DNA of 64,000 nt from Rubrivivax sp. (GCA_019635315.1 JAHBZT010000001.1:592001-656000); one strand, 5' to 3'; counted from the stretch's first letter, positions 9,357 to 17,571 are shown. A program made the numbers and translations. The notes: generated from the sequence alone by a model not told the origin.

Positions 9357-10138
9357 ATCCCGGTCGACCGTCGCACGGCCGCGAAGTAGGGCCCGTAGGC
9401 CAGGTGGCGCAGGCCCTTGAGCAGCATCGTGAAGCGCTTGGGGAAGTGGATCTCGAAGTCGCCGCGCCGCCAGCCGGCGACGATCTCGCGCGCGGCTTCC
9501 TCGGGGGTGATCAGCGCGGGCATGCGGAAGCGATTCTGCGCCGTCAACGGCGTCTCGACGAAGCCCGGGTTGATCAGCGAGACGCCCAGGCCCTGCGGCG
9601 ACAGGTCCAGGTGCAGCGTCTCGGCCAGGTTGATCAGCGCCGCCTTGGTCGGCCCGTAGGCCAGCGACTGCGGCAGCCCGCGGTAGCCGGCCACGCTGCC
9701 GACCAGGCTCAGGTGGCCGCCGCGACCGCTGCGGGCCTGCGCCAGCAGCTGCGGCAGCATCGCGTCCAGCAGGTACAGCGCGCCGGTCACGTTGACCTGC
9801 TGGTGGTGCAGCGCCAGGTCCAGGTCGAAGGCGGTGGCGCGCATCGGGCTGTAGGTGCCGGCGCAGTACATCACGAGGTCGATGCCGCCGTGCACGGTGA
9901 CGATGCGCTCGGCCGCGGCGCGCATCGCGTCGCGGTCGGTGGCGTCCAGCGGCAGCGCCTCGCTGCCCGGGTGCTCTTCGGCGAAGCGGTCCAGCACCGG
10001 CGCGCTGCGCGCCGAGACGACGACCTGCGCGCCGGCGGCATGCAGCGCAGCCGCGGTGGCGCGGCCGATGCCGGTGGAGGCGCCGACCAGCCAGGCGGTC
10101 TTGCCGTTCCAGTCGGTGAGGCGGGGGTTCAGGGCCAT
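9353..10138 (-). CDS. short-chain dehydrogenase/reductase
   Basis: Classical SDR of 261 aa. The cofactor-binding motif is GASTGIGRA (about residues 19-27), with MYCAGTY as the NAG-equivalent. The catalytic Ser is in LVGSVAGYRG and the Tyr/Lys pair in YGPTKAAL. It probably reduces or oxidises a ketone/alcohol using NAD(P)H. It is the penultimate gene of the presumed light-responsive lipid operon, with an ATGA overlap to the NTF2-like gene and 16 bases from DUF3833. The C-terminal extension (PKRFTMLLKGLRHLAYGPYF) may associate with membrane. Substrate unknown. Confidence 0.88.
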   Translation of the reverse strand: MALNPRLTDWNGKTAWLVGASTGIGRATAAALHAAGAQVVVSARSAPVLDRFAEEHPGSEALPLDATDRDAMRAAAERIVTVHGGIDLVMYCAGTYSPMRATAFDLDLALHHQQVNVTGALYLLDAMLPQLLAQARSGRGGHLSLVGSVAGYRGLPQSLAYGPTKAALINLAETLHLDLSPQGLGVSLINPGFVETPLTAQNRFRMPALITPEEAAREIVAGWRRGDFEIHFPKRFTMLLKGLRHLAYGPYFAAVRRSTGM

Positions 10139-10154
10139 GTCGGTGGGCGCTTGC

Positions 10155-10688
10155 TCAGAGCTTCGTGAACGACAGCGTCACTTCGCCCAGGCGGATGCCG
10201 AACTTGCTCATCACCGCCTTGTTCAGCATGACCTTGTCGTCCACCAGGTACATCCAGTCGTCGAACTGCACCTCCCAGACGCGGCCGTCCACCGGCAGCG
10301 CCAGCGTGTAGCGCCAGTTCAGCGCGTTGCCCGCCGACGCGCCCTGCGCGACGCCGACCACGTCGTCGGCGCGGCCCTCCCAGCGGCCGTTGCCGAGGTC
10401 GGTCAGGCGCCAGACGCGGCGTTCGGTCTTGCCGTCGCTGTACGTGAAGCGCTCGTCGAGCTCGCCCTGGTTGCCGTTCCAGCGCCCGGTCATCTGCACG
10501 ACGAAGCGGCGCGCGACCTTGCCGCCGCGGTCGGTGAAGATGCCGTGGGCGACCAGTTCGCCGTCGAAGTAGCGCTTGAGGTCCAGCACCGGCTGCTCGG
10601 CCGCATAGTCGGCCGGGCTCGGCGCCGAGGCGCAGCCAGCCAGGGCCAGCGCGCCGGCCGCGGCCAGCAAGGCCAGTCGTCGTTTCAT
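10155..10688 (-). CDS. DUF3833 family lipoprotein
   Basis: 177-aa predicted outer-membrane or periplasmic lipoprotein. The signal peptide is MKRRLALLAAAGALALAG with the lipobox Cys following (LAGCAS). The mature part matches the DUF3833 pattern: LDLKRYFDGELVAHGIFTDR, WEGRADDVVGVAQG, and a terminal YLVDDKVMLNKAVMSKFGI. The family fold resembles a lipocalin-like barrel, so binding of a lipid is plausible but inferred. It overlaps the upstream MFS gene by 4 bases. Confidence 0.88.
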   Translation of the reverse strand: MKRRLALLAAAGALALAGCASAPSPADYAAEQPVLDLKRYFDGELVAHGIFTDRGGKVARRFVVQMTGRWNGNQGELDERFTYSDGKTERRVWRLTDLGNGRWEGRADDVVGVAQGASAGNALNWRYTLALPVDGRVWEVQFDDWMYLVDDKVMLNKAVMSKFGIRLGEVTLSFTKL

Positions 10689-11989
10689 CGGGGTCCTCGT
10701 TCGTCGGTCCGCGTTGCCGCCTCGGGCACCAGCCACAGCCGCCACAGCAGCGCGGCGGCCAGCAGCTTCAGCGCGCAGGGCAGCAGGCAGTAGGCGATGG
10801 TCAGCGCCGCGAGTGCGTCGTCGTCGCGGCTGCCCGGTGCGTAGCCGAACAGCGCCAGCGTCGGCAGCGCGACGCCGGCGGCCAGCGCCAGGTTGAGCTT
10901 GGTCGCGAAGTTCCACCAGCCGAAATAGGCGCCTTCCAGCTGCTCGCCGTGGCCGGCGCGCTGGATCACGCCCGCCAGCAGCGCGCCCGGCAGCGTGAGG
11001 TCGGCGCCGAGCGCGATGCCGCTGGCGATGCACACGGCGGTGTAGGCGGCGACGTCGCCGGCGCCGAGCAGCGTGGCCCAGGCGAAGGTCGCGATCGCCA
11101 GCGCCATGCCGGCGAGCCAGGTGCGCGCCAGACCGAAGCGCGCCACCGCGCCCACCCACAGCGGCATCGACAGCGCGCCGGCCGCGAAATAGCTGGCCAG
11201 GAACAGCGGCTCGAAGGCCTGGGCCTGCAGGCGGTCGCGGATGAAGAACAGCACCAGCGTCGCCGGCACCGCGCTCGCGACGCCGTTGACGAGGTAGATC
11301 GCGAGCAGGCGGCGGAAGGCCGGCGTGCGCAGCGGCGCGGCCAGGCTGGCCGGCCGCCCGGAGCTCGCGCCCAGCCGCGGCGCCGGCGCGCGCGCCAGCA
11401 GCACGACGCCGGCGGCGAGCGCCAGCGCGAAGACCACGCTGGCCACCGACAGCCCGGCCACCGAAGGCAGCACGCTGGCCACCAGCACGCCGACCAGCGC
11501 CAGGCCCTCGCGCCACGACACGATGCGCGCGCGCTGGCCCTCGCCGCCTCCCAGCCGTGCGCCCCAGGCCTGGTGCAGCACGGCGAGCACGCTGTAGGCG
11601 AGGTAGGTCACCAGCAGCAGCGCCGCGCACCACCACAGCAGCGCGGTCGTGCCTTCGACCGCCGGGAACGGGAAGAACAGGCCGCGGAAGCCGAGCGCCA
11701 GCACCACCGCGGCAGCGGCCGCCGTGCCCAGCACCAGCACCGCCGAACGCGCGAACAGCGCGTCGACGCCGCGCCCGATGAAGGGGTCGGCCAGCGCGTC
11801 GGCCAGCCGCGCGAAGAGCAGCAGTGCCCCCAGCGTGGCCAGCGGGATGCCGAACTCGGCGGCATAGTGGTTGGGCAGCACCACGTACAGCGGCAGCGCG
11901 ACGAAGGCCAGCGGCAGGCCCAGCCCGCCGTAGGCCAGGCCCTGGGCCCAGCCGCCGCGCCACGCCGGCGCTGCGAGCACGGCGCTCAT
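10685..11989 (-). CDS. MFS transporter (GPH/MelB-like)
   Basis: 434-aa integral membrane protein with about twelve hydrophobic helices. The N-terminal part (AYGGLGLPLAFVALPLYVVL and then LLLFARLADALADPFIGRG) is characteristic of the glycoside-pentoside-hexuronide:cation symporter branch. The ATG at 11989 overlaps the stop of the chalcone-isomerase-like gene. In related operons an MFS protein of this type accompanies Cfa-like methyltransferases. Its substrate is unknown; export of a lipid or oxidised product is only a guess. Confidence 0.87.
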   Translation of the reverse strand: MSAVLAAPAWRGGWAQGLAYGGLGLPLAFVALPLYVVLPNHYAAEFGIPLATLGALLLFARLADALADPFIGRGVDALFARSAVLVLGTAAAAAVVLALGFRGLFFPFPAVEGTTALLWWCAALLLVTYLAYSVLAVLHQAWGARLGGGEGQRARIVSWREGLALVGVLVASVLPSVAGLSVASVVFALALAAGVVLLARAPAPRLGASSGRPASLAAPLRTPAFRRLLAIYLVNGVASAVPATLVLFFIRDRLQAQAFEPLFLASYFAAGALSMPLWVGAVARFGLARTWLAGMALAIATFAWATLLGAGDVAAYTAVCIASGIALGADLTLPGALLAGVIQRAGHGEQLEGAYFGWWNFATKLNLALAAGVALPTLALFGYAPGSRDDDALAALTIAYCLLPCALKLLAAALLWRLWLVPEAATRTDERGPR

Positions 11990-12570
11990 GAGCCCGTCGG
12001 TCCGGCGCCGAGCAGCGCGTCGCGCAGCGACGGCTGCGAGGTCTCGCGCGCCAGCCAGATGCCGAAGAAGCGGCGCGTGAAGTCGGCGTCGCGCACCTCG
12101 CCGCGGAAGCGCCCGTTGACGAAGAAGCGCGCTGCCTCGCCGGGCCGCTTGACGCCGGTGATGCGGTCGCCGGCGGCGACGTCGGGGAACAGGCGCTTCA
12201 TCTCCGCCAGCCAGCGCTCGGCATCGGCCTCGGCGATGGCGCCCTGGCGGCGCATCTCCTCGAGCGAGCGCTCGGCGATCTGCGCGCCGACCAGGCGGCG
12301 CGCATACTCGATCTCCAGCGCCAGCGGGGTGGACGCCCAGCCCTCGGCGCCCGCGCGCCGCTCGCCGGTCCACAGCCGCGCGTCGTAGACATGCAGCCCG
12401 AAGAAGCGCAGCCGGCCGCTGCCCTGCAGCTGCGCGCCGGGCAGCTCGGCGGCCAGCTCCGCCGGCGCCGCCGTGCTGGCGCCGGCCGGCACCGGCCACA
12501 AGGCCGCGGCGGCCGCCAGCGTCAGCACGGTGGCTGCCGCGGCCAGCAGGTCGCGCCGTTGCAGGTTCAC
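11986..12570 (-). CDS. chalcone isomerase-like exported protein
   Basis: 194-aa protein starting with GTG at 12570 inside a GTGA overlap with the Cfa-like gene. It has a twin-basic signal peptide (NLQRRDLLAAAATVLTLAAA) and a mature domain of the bacterial chalcone-isomerase-like family: LQGSGRLRFFGLHVYDARLW, later FFVNGRFRGEVRDADFTRRF FGIWL. Bacterial members lack demonstrated chalcone isomerase activity and may bind fatty acids like the plant FAP homologues. That would fit its position among lipid-modifying genes. Confidence 0.82.
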   Translation of the reverse strand: MNLQRRDLLAAAATVLTLAAAAALWPVPAGASTAAPAELAAELPGAQLQGSGRLRFFGLHVYDARLWTGERRAGAEGWASTPLALEIEYARRLVGAQIAERSLEEMRRQGAIAEADAERWLAEMKRLFPDVAAGDRITGVKRPGEAARFFVNGRFRGEVRDADFTRRFFGIWLARETSQPSLRDALLGAGPTGS

Positions 12571-13829
12571 GCCGGACGCCTCAGCGTGAACTGGACGACG
12601 TCGGTATTGCCGGTGGCGAACGCCGCCTCGCAGTACGCCAGGTAGAACTCCCAGATGCGCAGGAAGCGCTGGTCGAAGCCCAGCTTGCGCACCGCGCGCT
12701 CGCGCGCCAGGAACTGCACGCGCCAGCGGCGCAGCGTCTCGGCATAGTCGGCGCCGAAGGCGAATTCGTCGACGAGTTCCAGCCCGGCCTTGGCGGCCTC
12801 GGCGCGGAAGGCGCTGCGGCTGGGCAGCAGGCCGCCGGGGAAGATGTACTGCTGGATGAAGTCGGTGGACTTCGCGTAGCGCTCGAACAGGTCGTCGCGG
12901 ATCGTGATCGACTGCAGGCAGGCGCGGCCGCCGGGCTTGAGCTTGTCGCGCAGCGTGGCGAAGAAGCCGCCCCAGTATTCGCGGCCGACGGCCTCGAACA
13001 TCTCGATCGACGCGATGGCGTCGAAGCCGGCCTCCGGGATGTCGCGGTAGTCCTGCAGGCGCAGGTCGGCGCGCTCGGCCAGCCCGGCGCGCGCCAGGCG
13101 TTCCTGCGCCCAGGCCAGCTGCTCGTCGGACAGCGTGACGCCGGTGACGCGGGCGCCGAATTCGCCGGCCGCCGCCTCGGCCAGCGCACCCCAGCCGCAG
13201 CCGATCTCCAGCAGGCGCTGCCCCGGCTGCAGGTCGAGCTGGCGCAGCGCGCGCCGCACCTTGGCGCGCTGCGCATCGGCGGTAGGTTGCGCCAGGTCGC
13301 CGTCGAACAGCGCCGACGAGTAGTTCATCGTCTCGTCCAGCCACAGCCGGTAGAACGGGTTGCCGATGTCGTAGTGGGCGTGGATGTTCTTGCGGCTGCC
13401 GCGGCGGGAGTTGCGGTTCAGCAGGTGCTTGACGCGGTAGGCCAGCGAGCCCCACCAGCTGCCGTAGACGACCTGCTCGATGGCGTCGCGGTTGGCAATG
13501 AAGACCTTCAGCAGCGCGACCAGGTCCGGGCTCGTCCAGCGGCCGTCGAGGTAGCGCTCGGCGAAGCCGATGTCGCCGCTCTTCAGCGCCGAGGCGCAGA
13601 CGCTCCAGTCGGCGAGGCGGATCGCGGCGCGCGGCTCGGCGCCGTCGCCGAAGCGCGCGTGGCTGCCGTCGGGCAGCTGCACGTCCAGCGTGCCGTGACG
13701 CAGCTTGCGCAGCAGGCGGAAGACCGCGCGCGCGGCGGCCGGGGCGTCGGCGGGCAGCGCCGGCAGCGTGGCGTCTGCGGGACCGTGCGGGGCACGGCCG
13801 GCGGCGGTGGTGGCGTGGGACATCGTCAT
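12567..13829 (-). CDS. cyclopropane-fatty-acid-synthase-family methyltransferase
   Basis: 420-aa SAM-dependent methyltransferase of the Cfa/mycolic-acid cyclopropane synthase family. It acts on acyl chains of membrane phospholipids. An N-terminal lipid-binding region (about 1-150) precedes the SAM site LLEIGCGWGALAEAAA; IEMFEAVGREYWGGFF and the C-terminal LAYCEAAFATGNTDV are typical. In alphaproteobacteria, close relatives in similar operons belong to the singlet-oxygen regulon and take part in furan fatty acid synthesis, so a branched or furan product is as likely as a cyclopropane. The start may be 13829 or 13823. Confidence 0.88.
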   Translation of the reverse strand: MTMSHATTAAGRAPHGPADATLPALPADAPAAARAVFRLLRKLRHGTLDVQLPDGSHARFGDGAEPRAAIRLADWSVCASALKSGDIGFAERYLDGRWTSPDLVALLKVFIANRDAIEQVVYGSWWGSLAYRVKHLLNRNSRRGSRKNIHAHYDIGNPFYRLWLDETMNYSSALFDGDLAQPTADAQRAKVRRALRQLDLQPGQRLLEIGCGWGALAEAAAGEFGARVTGVTLSDEQLAWAQERLARAGLAERADLRLQDYRDIPEAGFDAIASIEMFEAVGREYWGGFFATLRDKLKPGGRACLQSITIRDDLFERYAKSTDFIQQYIFPGGLLPSRSAFRAEAAKAGLELVDEFAFGADYAETLRRWRVQFLARERAVRKLGFDQRFLRIWEFYLAYCEAAFATGNTDVVQFTLRRPA

Positions 13830-13870
13830 GGTGCGGGGCGGGGTCGTTGCGCGGGCGGCTCGGCGCGCCG

Positions 13871-14650
13871 TCAACGGGTCGTGAACGCGGCCGGCGGCCG
13901 CGGCTTGCTGAAGAAGGGCACGCGCTTGCTCCACAGGCGCAGCGCCTGCCAGTGGATGCGCGCGATGACGGCCAGCGTCATCAGCGGCATGCCGAAGAAG
14001 GCCTGGCGCGCGCTGGCCGGCGTCAAGGCCTGCAATCGGCCGCTGACGCTGGTCTGCAGCAGTTCGCCGGCCTCGTCGTCGTGGTCCACGCGCGCGACGA
14101 TGCGCTCGGCGGTGCGCAGGAAGCGGAAGCGGTAGCCGCCCTGCACGCTGCAGAACGGCGAGACGTGGAAGACCTTGCGCGCGTGCAGCTCGCGGCCCCA
14201 GCCCAGCGCGCGGCCGGCCGGCGCGGCGAGCAGGTAGCAGTGGCGCTCGCCGAAGGTGTTGTTGACCTCGGCGACGATGGCCGCCAGCGCGCCGTCGGCG
14301 CGCTCGCAGTACCAGAAGCTGACCGGCTTGAAGGCATAGCCCAGCACGCGCGGGTAGGTCTGCAGCCAGACCTCGCCGTCGGCATCGGCGATGCCCTCGC
14401 CCTTCAGCAGCTCGTCCAGCCAGGCCAGTGCGTCGGTGCGGCCGTCGCCATGGTCGGTGTCGTGGAAGGCGAGCAGGCCGAAGCGGTTGCGCGCCAGGCC
14501 GGGGCTGCCGTCGCGCGACCAATGGCGCATCGGCAGCAGCACGAAATAGGTGCCGTAGGCGAAGGCATGCTCGCGCGGGCGCAGCCGGCGGTGGCGCACC
14601 TGGCCGGTGGCCAGCAACGGCTGCGACGGGCTCAGGCCGCGGTCTGCCAC
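13871..14650 (-). CDS. DUF1365 family protein
   Basis: About 259-aa protein of the DUF1365 family (COG3496), nearly always found next to Cfa-like and COG2907 genes. Signatures are GQVRHRRLRPREHAFAYGTY near the start, YPRVLGYAFKPVSFWYC and VAEVNNTFGERHCYL in the middle. The GTG at 14650 is chosen because AGGAGG lies four bases upstream; it overlaps the end of the COG2907 gene by 19 bases. A TTG at 14617 or GTG at 14599 are alternatives. Biochemical role unproven; presumed lipid modification. Confidence 0.85.
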   Translation of the reverse strand: MADRGLSPSQPLLATGQVRHRRLRPREHAFAYGTYFVLLPMRHWSRDGSPGLARNRFGLLAFHDTDHGDGRTDALAWLDELLKGEGIADADGEVWLQTYPRVLGYAFKPVSFWYCERADGALAAIVAEVNNTFGERHCYLLAAPAGRALGWGRELHARKVFHVSPFCSVQGGYRFRFLRTAERIVARVDHDDEAGELLQTSVSGRLQALTPASARQAFFGMPLMTLAVIARIHWQALRLWSKRVPFFSKPRPPAAFTTR

Positions 14651-15942
14651 GGTGCCTCCTGGCGCCACGCGCTGCGCAGGCCCTGCACGACGGCCAGCGC
14701 CGACATCAGGCCGTCCTCGTGGAAGCCGTAGCGTGTCCAGGCGCCGGCAAACCAGACATGGCTGCGGCCCTGGATGGACGCCAGCCGGCGCTGCGCGGCG
14801 ATCGCGCCCAGGTCCAGCACCGGGTGGCTGACCTCGAACTCGCCCAGCACCTGGGCCGGGTCCGGGGCCTGCGCCGGGTCCGGGTTCAGCGACACGATGA
14901 CCGGGCGCTGCCAGGGCAGCGGCTGCAGCCGGTTGATCAGGTAGTGCAGGCACACGGCGGCCTGCTCGCGGCCGGTGTCGGCGGCGCGGGCGTAGTTCCA
15001 GGCCGCCCACGCGCGGCGGCGCCGCGGCAGCACGCGCGCGTCGGTGTGCAGCACGGTGCGGTTGGGCTGGTAGCGGATGGCGCCGAGCACGCTGCGCTCG
15101 TCGTCGCCGGCGTCGGCCAGCAGCGCCAGCGCCTGGTCGCTGTGGCAGGCCAGCACGACCTCGTCGAAACGTTCGCTGCCCTGGTCGGTAGAGACGACCA
15201 CGCCGGCAAACCCGTCACCCGGCGGCACGCGGCGCACGGCGCGGACCGGCGTTGCCAGGCGGGCGTCGGCGAGACCGGCGACGATGCGCTGGACATAGTT
15301 GCGCGAACCGCCGCGCACGGTGTGCCACTGCGGGCGGTCGTCGATGCTGAGCAGGCCGTGGTTGTGGCAGAAGCGGATCAGCGTCGCGATCGGGAAGCGC
15401 AGCATCTGGTCGGTCGGGCAGGACCAGATGCAGCCGATCATCGGCAGCAGGTACCAGTCGCGGAACGCGGTGCCGAAGCCCTCGCGGTCCAGGAAGTCGG
15501 CGATCGGCTCGGCCAGCTCGGCCTCGGCGTTGCGCTCGGCGATGCCGGTGGCCAGGCGGTTGAAGCGCAGGATCTGCGACAGCATGCGCAGGAAGGACGG
15601 GCGCAGCAGGTTGCGCTTCTGCGCGAAGACGCTGGCCAGGTCGCTGCCGCTCCACTCCAGGCCGGACTGGCGGACCTGCACCGAGAAGGACATGTCCGAC
15701 GGCGCGGTCGCGACCTGCAGCTCGTCGAACAGCTGCACCAGGTTCGGATAGGTGCGGTGGTTGAAGACCAGGAAGCCGGTGTCCACGCCGTGCGTGACGC
15801 CGTCCAGCGTGACGTCCACCGTGTGCGCGTGACCGCCGAAGTGCGTGCCGGCCTCGAACAGCGTGACCTGGGCCTCGCCGGACAACGCGTGGGCGGTGCC
15901 CAGGCCGGCGATGCCCGAGCCGATGACGGCGACGCGCCTCAT
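14632..15942 (-). CDS. FAD-dependent amine-oxidase-like protein (COG2907)
   Basis: 436-aa flavoprotein of the NAD(P)/FAD amine oxidase superfamily. The dinucleotide-binding motif VAVIGSGIAGLGTAHAL is at the N-terminus, followed by FEAGTHFGGHAHTV and DTGFLVFNHRTYPNLVQLFD, which define the COG2907 group. The C-terminal SHVWFAGAWTRYGFHEDGL closes the FAD site. It is the first gene of the eight-gene operon and lies behind a ~390-base leader. In related bacteria this gene belongs to light- or singlet-oxygen-induced sets with cfa and DUF1365; the substrate is probably a membrane lipid. Confidence 0.88.
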   Translation of the reverse strand: MRRVAVIGSGIAGLGTAHALSGEAQVTLFEAGTHFGGHAHTVDVTLDGVTHGVDTGFLVFNHRTYPNLVQLFDELQVATAPSDMSFSVQVRQSGLEWSGSDLASVFAQKRNLLRPSFLRMLSQILRFNRLATGIAERNAEAELAEPIADFLDREGFGTAFRDWYLLPMIGCIWSCPTDQMLRFPIATLIRFCHNHGLLSIDDRPQWHTVRGGSRNYVQRIVAGLADARLATPVRAVRRVPPGDGFAGVVVSTDQGSERFDEVVLACHSDQALALLADAGDDERSVLGAIRYQPNRTVLHTDARVLPRRRRAWAAWNYARAADTGREQAAVCLHYLINRLQPLPWQRPVIVSLNPDPAQAPDPAQVLGEFEVSHPVLDLGAIAAQRRLASIQGRSHVWFAGAWTRYGFHEDGLMSALAVVQGLRSAWRQEAPWQTAA

Positions 15943-15983
15943 CGGGAACCCCACGTCGCGGGCTTCTGCGCCGACAAGAACGA

Positions 15984-16010
15984 AGGGGCACCGCGGCGAG
16001 CGGTGCCCCT
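15984..16010 (-). terminator. perfect 11-bp hairpin in the leader of the lipid operon
   Basis: On the minus strand this reads AGGGGCACCGC-TCGCC-GCGGTGCCCCT followed by TCGTTCTTGT. It sits 41 bases upstream of the first gene of the operon and downstream of its presumed promoter near 16340. It could therefore be an attenuator rather than an end-of-operon terminator. The downstream tract is only moderately U-rich. Confidence 0.4.
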
Positions 16011-16038
16011 GGCTGTAAAGACTGCCGTGCAGCGCCCC

Positions 16039-16080
16039 GAAGCGAACGAGGGAGGGAGGGAGGAGGAGGAGAGGCGCTTC
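16039..16080 (+). other. polypurine/G-quadruplex-prone tract flanked by GAAGCG/CGCTTC
   Basis: The plus strand carries three GGG runs separated by single A, then repeated GGA units (16050-16074), enclosed by the inverted repeat GAAGCG (16039-16044) and CGCTTC (16075-16080). On the mRNA of the minus-strand operon this is a C/U-only stretch within the 5' leader. Such sequence can form G4 or triplex DNA on one strand and a Rho-loading-like RNA on the other. Function is inferred. The remaining leader, 16081-16330, is GC-rich without other clear structure or genes. Confidence 0.45.
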
Positions 16081-16330
16081 GGGATTCCGGCCAGGGCTGG
16101 CCGTCTGCACGACAGGGAAAACTGCTCGGGGCGCGGACCTCCTCGCGCGCCACCTGCCGCTGTGACACGGGGCGCGCGCGGAAGTTCCGCGGCCGCCGTC
16201 TCGGGGCGGCTGACGCGGGGCAGGGAAGCGGGGGTGGGCGCGTTCACGGTGGGGTCTGGGCGGGCGACGTCGGTGGCGGCGGGGCGGTGGCGGTCGTGGC
16301 GGCGGGGTGTCGGCCGTGCTGGCCGCCGTT

Positions 16331-16405
16331 CGTGTTCGGGTATATGATTACTCAGCAGTCTCAATGTGACCAGATAGTACACCAAAAAACTGCAAAGGTG
16401 TTTGC
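16331..16405. promoter_or_regulatory. divergent promoter/operator between lipid operon and litR-like gene
   Basis: A conspicuous AT-rich island in very GC-rich DNA. It contains TATGAT (16343-16348), a possible -10 for the plus strand, and TACTAT on the minus strand (16375-16380). It also holds the inverted repeat ACACC (16379-16383) and GGTGT (16397-16401), separated by AAAAAACTGCAAA. MerR-family regulators bind such symmetric sites in their own divergent promoters. The exact promoter elements cannot be fixed by eye. Confidence 0.5.
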
Positions 16406-16603
16406 GTGTCTGTCGAATCTGCCGGCAGCGAATCGACCACCGATCGTCAGGGCTACACCTTGTTCATGCCTGAGTCATGCCACTACATTCGCGCCATCGG
16501 GAGTGGACTCGCCTGTCCCTGTCGTGGACAGAACGTCATCGACCTTCACTGCATGCCGACCCGGTGCCCCCCGAGGGCCGGGTCGCACCGGGAGCCGACG
16601 TGA
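16406..16603 (+). CDS. possible 65-aa leader ORF coupled to the litR-like gene
   Basis: GTG at 16406 is preceded by AAAGG seven bases upstream. The frame stops at 16603, overlapping the regulator GTG in a GTGA junction. The product would be Ser/Thr-rich at first and then carries four cysteines (PESCHYI, ACPCRGQ, LHC, TRC). The composition is less GC-rich than its neighbours. It could be a real small protein, a regulatory upstream reading frame, or only the leader of the regulator mRNA. No family was recognised. Confidence 0.35.
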   Translation: MSVESAGSESTTDRQGYTLFMPESCHYIRAIGSGLACPCRGQNVIDLHCMPTRCPPRAGSHREPT

Positions 16604-17571
16604 ACGACCGCCCGCGCACCGGACCCATCACGCTGTCGATCGCCGCCGTCGAGCGCGATACCGGCCTGAGCAAGGACACGCTGCGTGTCTGGGAGCGCCG
16701 CTACGGCTTCCCGACGCCGGCCCGCGACGGCCTGGGTGAACGCGCCTATACGCTGGAGGAGGTCGAGAAGCTGCGCATCGTCAAGCGGCTGATGGACGCC
16801 GGGCACCGGCCGGGGCGCATCGTCGCGCTGCCGCTGGCTCAGCTGCAGGAACTGGCCGAGCAGACGGTGGACCAGCCGCAGCGGGCGGCCGAGACGGCAC
16901 TCGACGCCGGCGACCTGCGCAGCCACCTCGAACGGCTGCGTGCGCACGACGTCGCCGGCCTGCAGGCCGAACTGGCGCGGCTGTTGTCGCGCCACGGCGT
17001 CGGCCGCTTCGTCACCGAGGTCGTCGCGCCGCTGAACGTGGCGATCGGCGACGCCTGGGTGCGCGGGCAGGTCGAGATCTTCGAGGAGCACCTGTACACG
17101 GAGATCGTGCAGGTGCTGCTGCACCAGGCCATCGCCGGCATCCCGGACCCCGGCGTGGCGGCAGCGCCGCGCGTGCTGCTGTCCACCTTCCCCGGCGAGC
17201 CGCATGGCCTGGGCCTGCTGATGGCGCAGGCGATGCTGGCGCTGGAAGGCTGCCGCTGCGTCTCGCTGGGCCCGCAGACGCCGGTGTGGGACATCGCGCT
17301 CGCCGCCGCGGCGCTGAAGGCCGACATCGTGGCGCTGGGCTTCAGCGGTTGCATGAACCCGAACCAGGTCGTCGACGGCCTGGCCGAGCTGCGGCGCAAG
17401 CTGCCGGCCGAGCGCGCGCTGTGGGTCGGCGGCAGCGCGCCGGTGCTGCACCGTCGCACGGTGCCGGGCGTGCTGGCGATCGCGGCGCTGGACGGCGTGC
17501 CGGCCGCGGTCGCGGCATGGCGCGCGCAGCATGCGGTCATCCCCGCCCTGCGTGCACCGGCCAGTCTCTAG
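16600..17571 (+). CDS. litR: LitR/CarH-type cobalamin-binding MerR photoreceptor regulator
   Basis: 323-aa transcription factor. A MerR winged-helix domain (residues ~10-80: LSIAAVERDTGLSKDTLRVW, then ERRYGF) is followed by a B12-binding module. The upper helical bundle has W153, nine residues, then E163-H164, the Wx9EH signature of CarH. The Rossmann-type cobalamin fold has E200-P-H202-G-L-G205 with H202 as the probable lower axial ligand. Relatives bind adenosylcobalamin in the dark and repress; light breaks the Co-C bond and releases DNA. GTG 16600 has GGGAG upstream. Divergent from the lipid operon, its likely target. Confidence 0.88.
   Translation: MNDRPRTGPITLSIAAVERDTGLSKDTLRVWERRYGFPTPARDGLGERAYTLEEVEKLRIVKRLMDAGHRPGRIVALPLAQLQELAEQTVDQPQRAAETALDAGDLRSHLERLRAHDVAGLQAELARLLSRHGVGRFVTEVVAPLNVAIGDAWVRGQVEIFEEHLYTEIVQVLLHQAIAGIPDPGVAAAPRVLLSTFPGEPHGLGLLMAQAMLALEGCRCVSLGPQTPVWDIALAAAALKADIVALGFSGCMNPNQVVDGLAELRRKLPAERALWVGGSAPVLHRRTVPGVLAIAALDGVPAAVAAWRAQHAVIPALRAPASL

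Noticed and set aside
15943-16340. Cobalamin riboswitch in the leader of the lipid operon
   Set aside because: No B12-box-like sequence or expected core helices were seen; B12 sensing here is better explained by the regulator protein.
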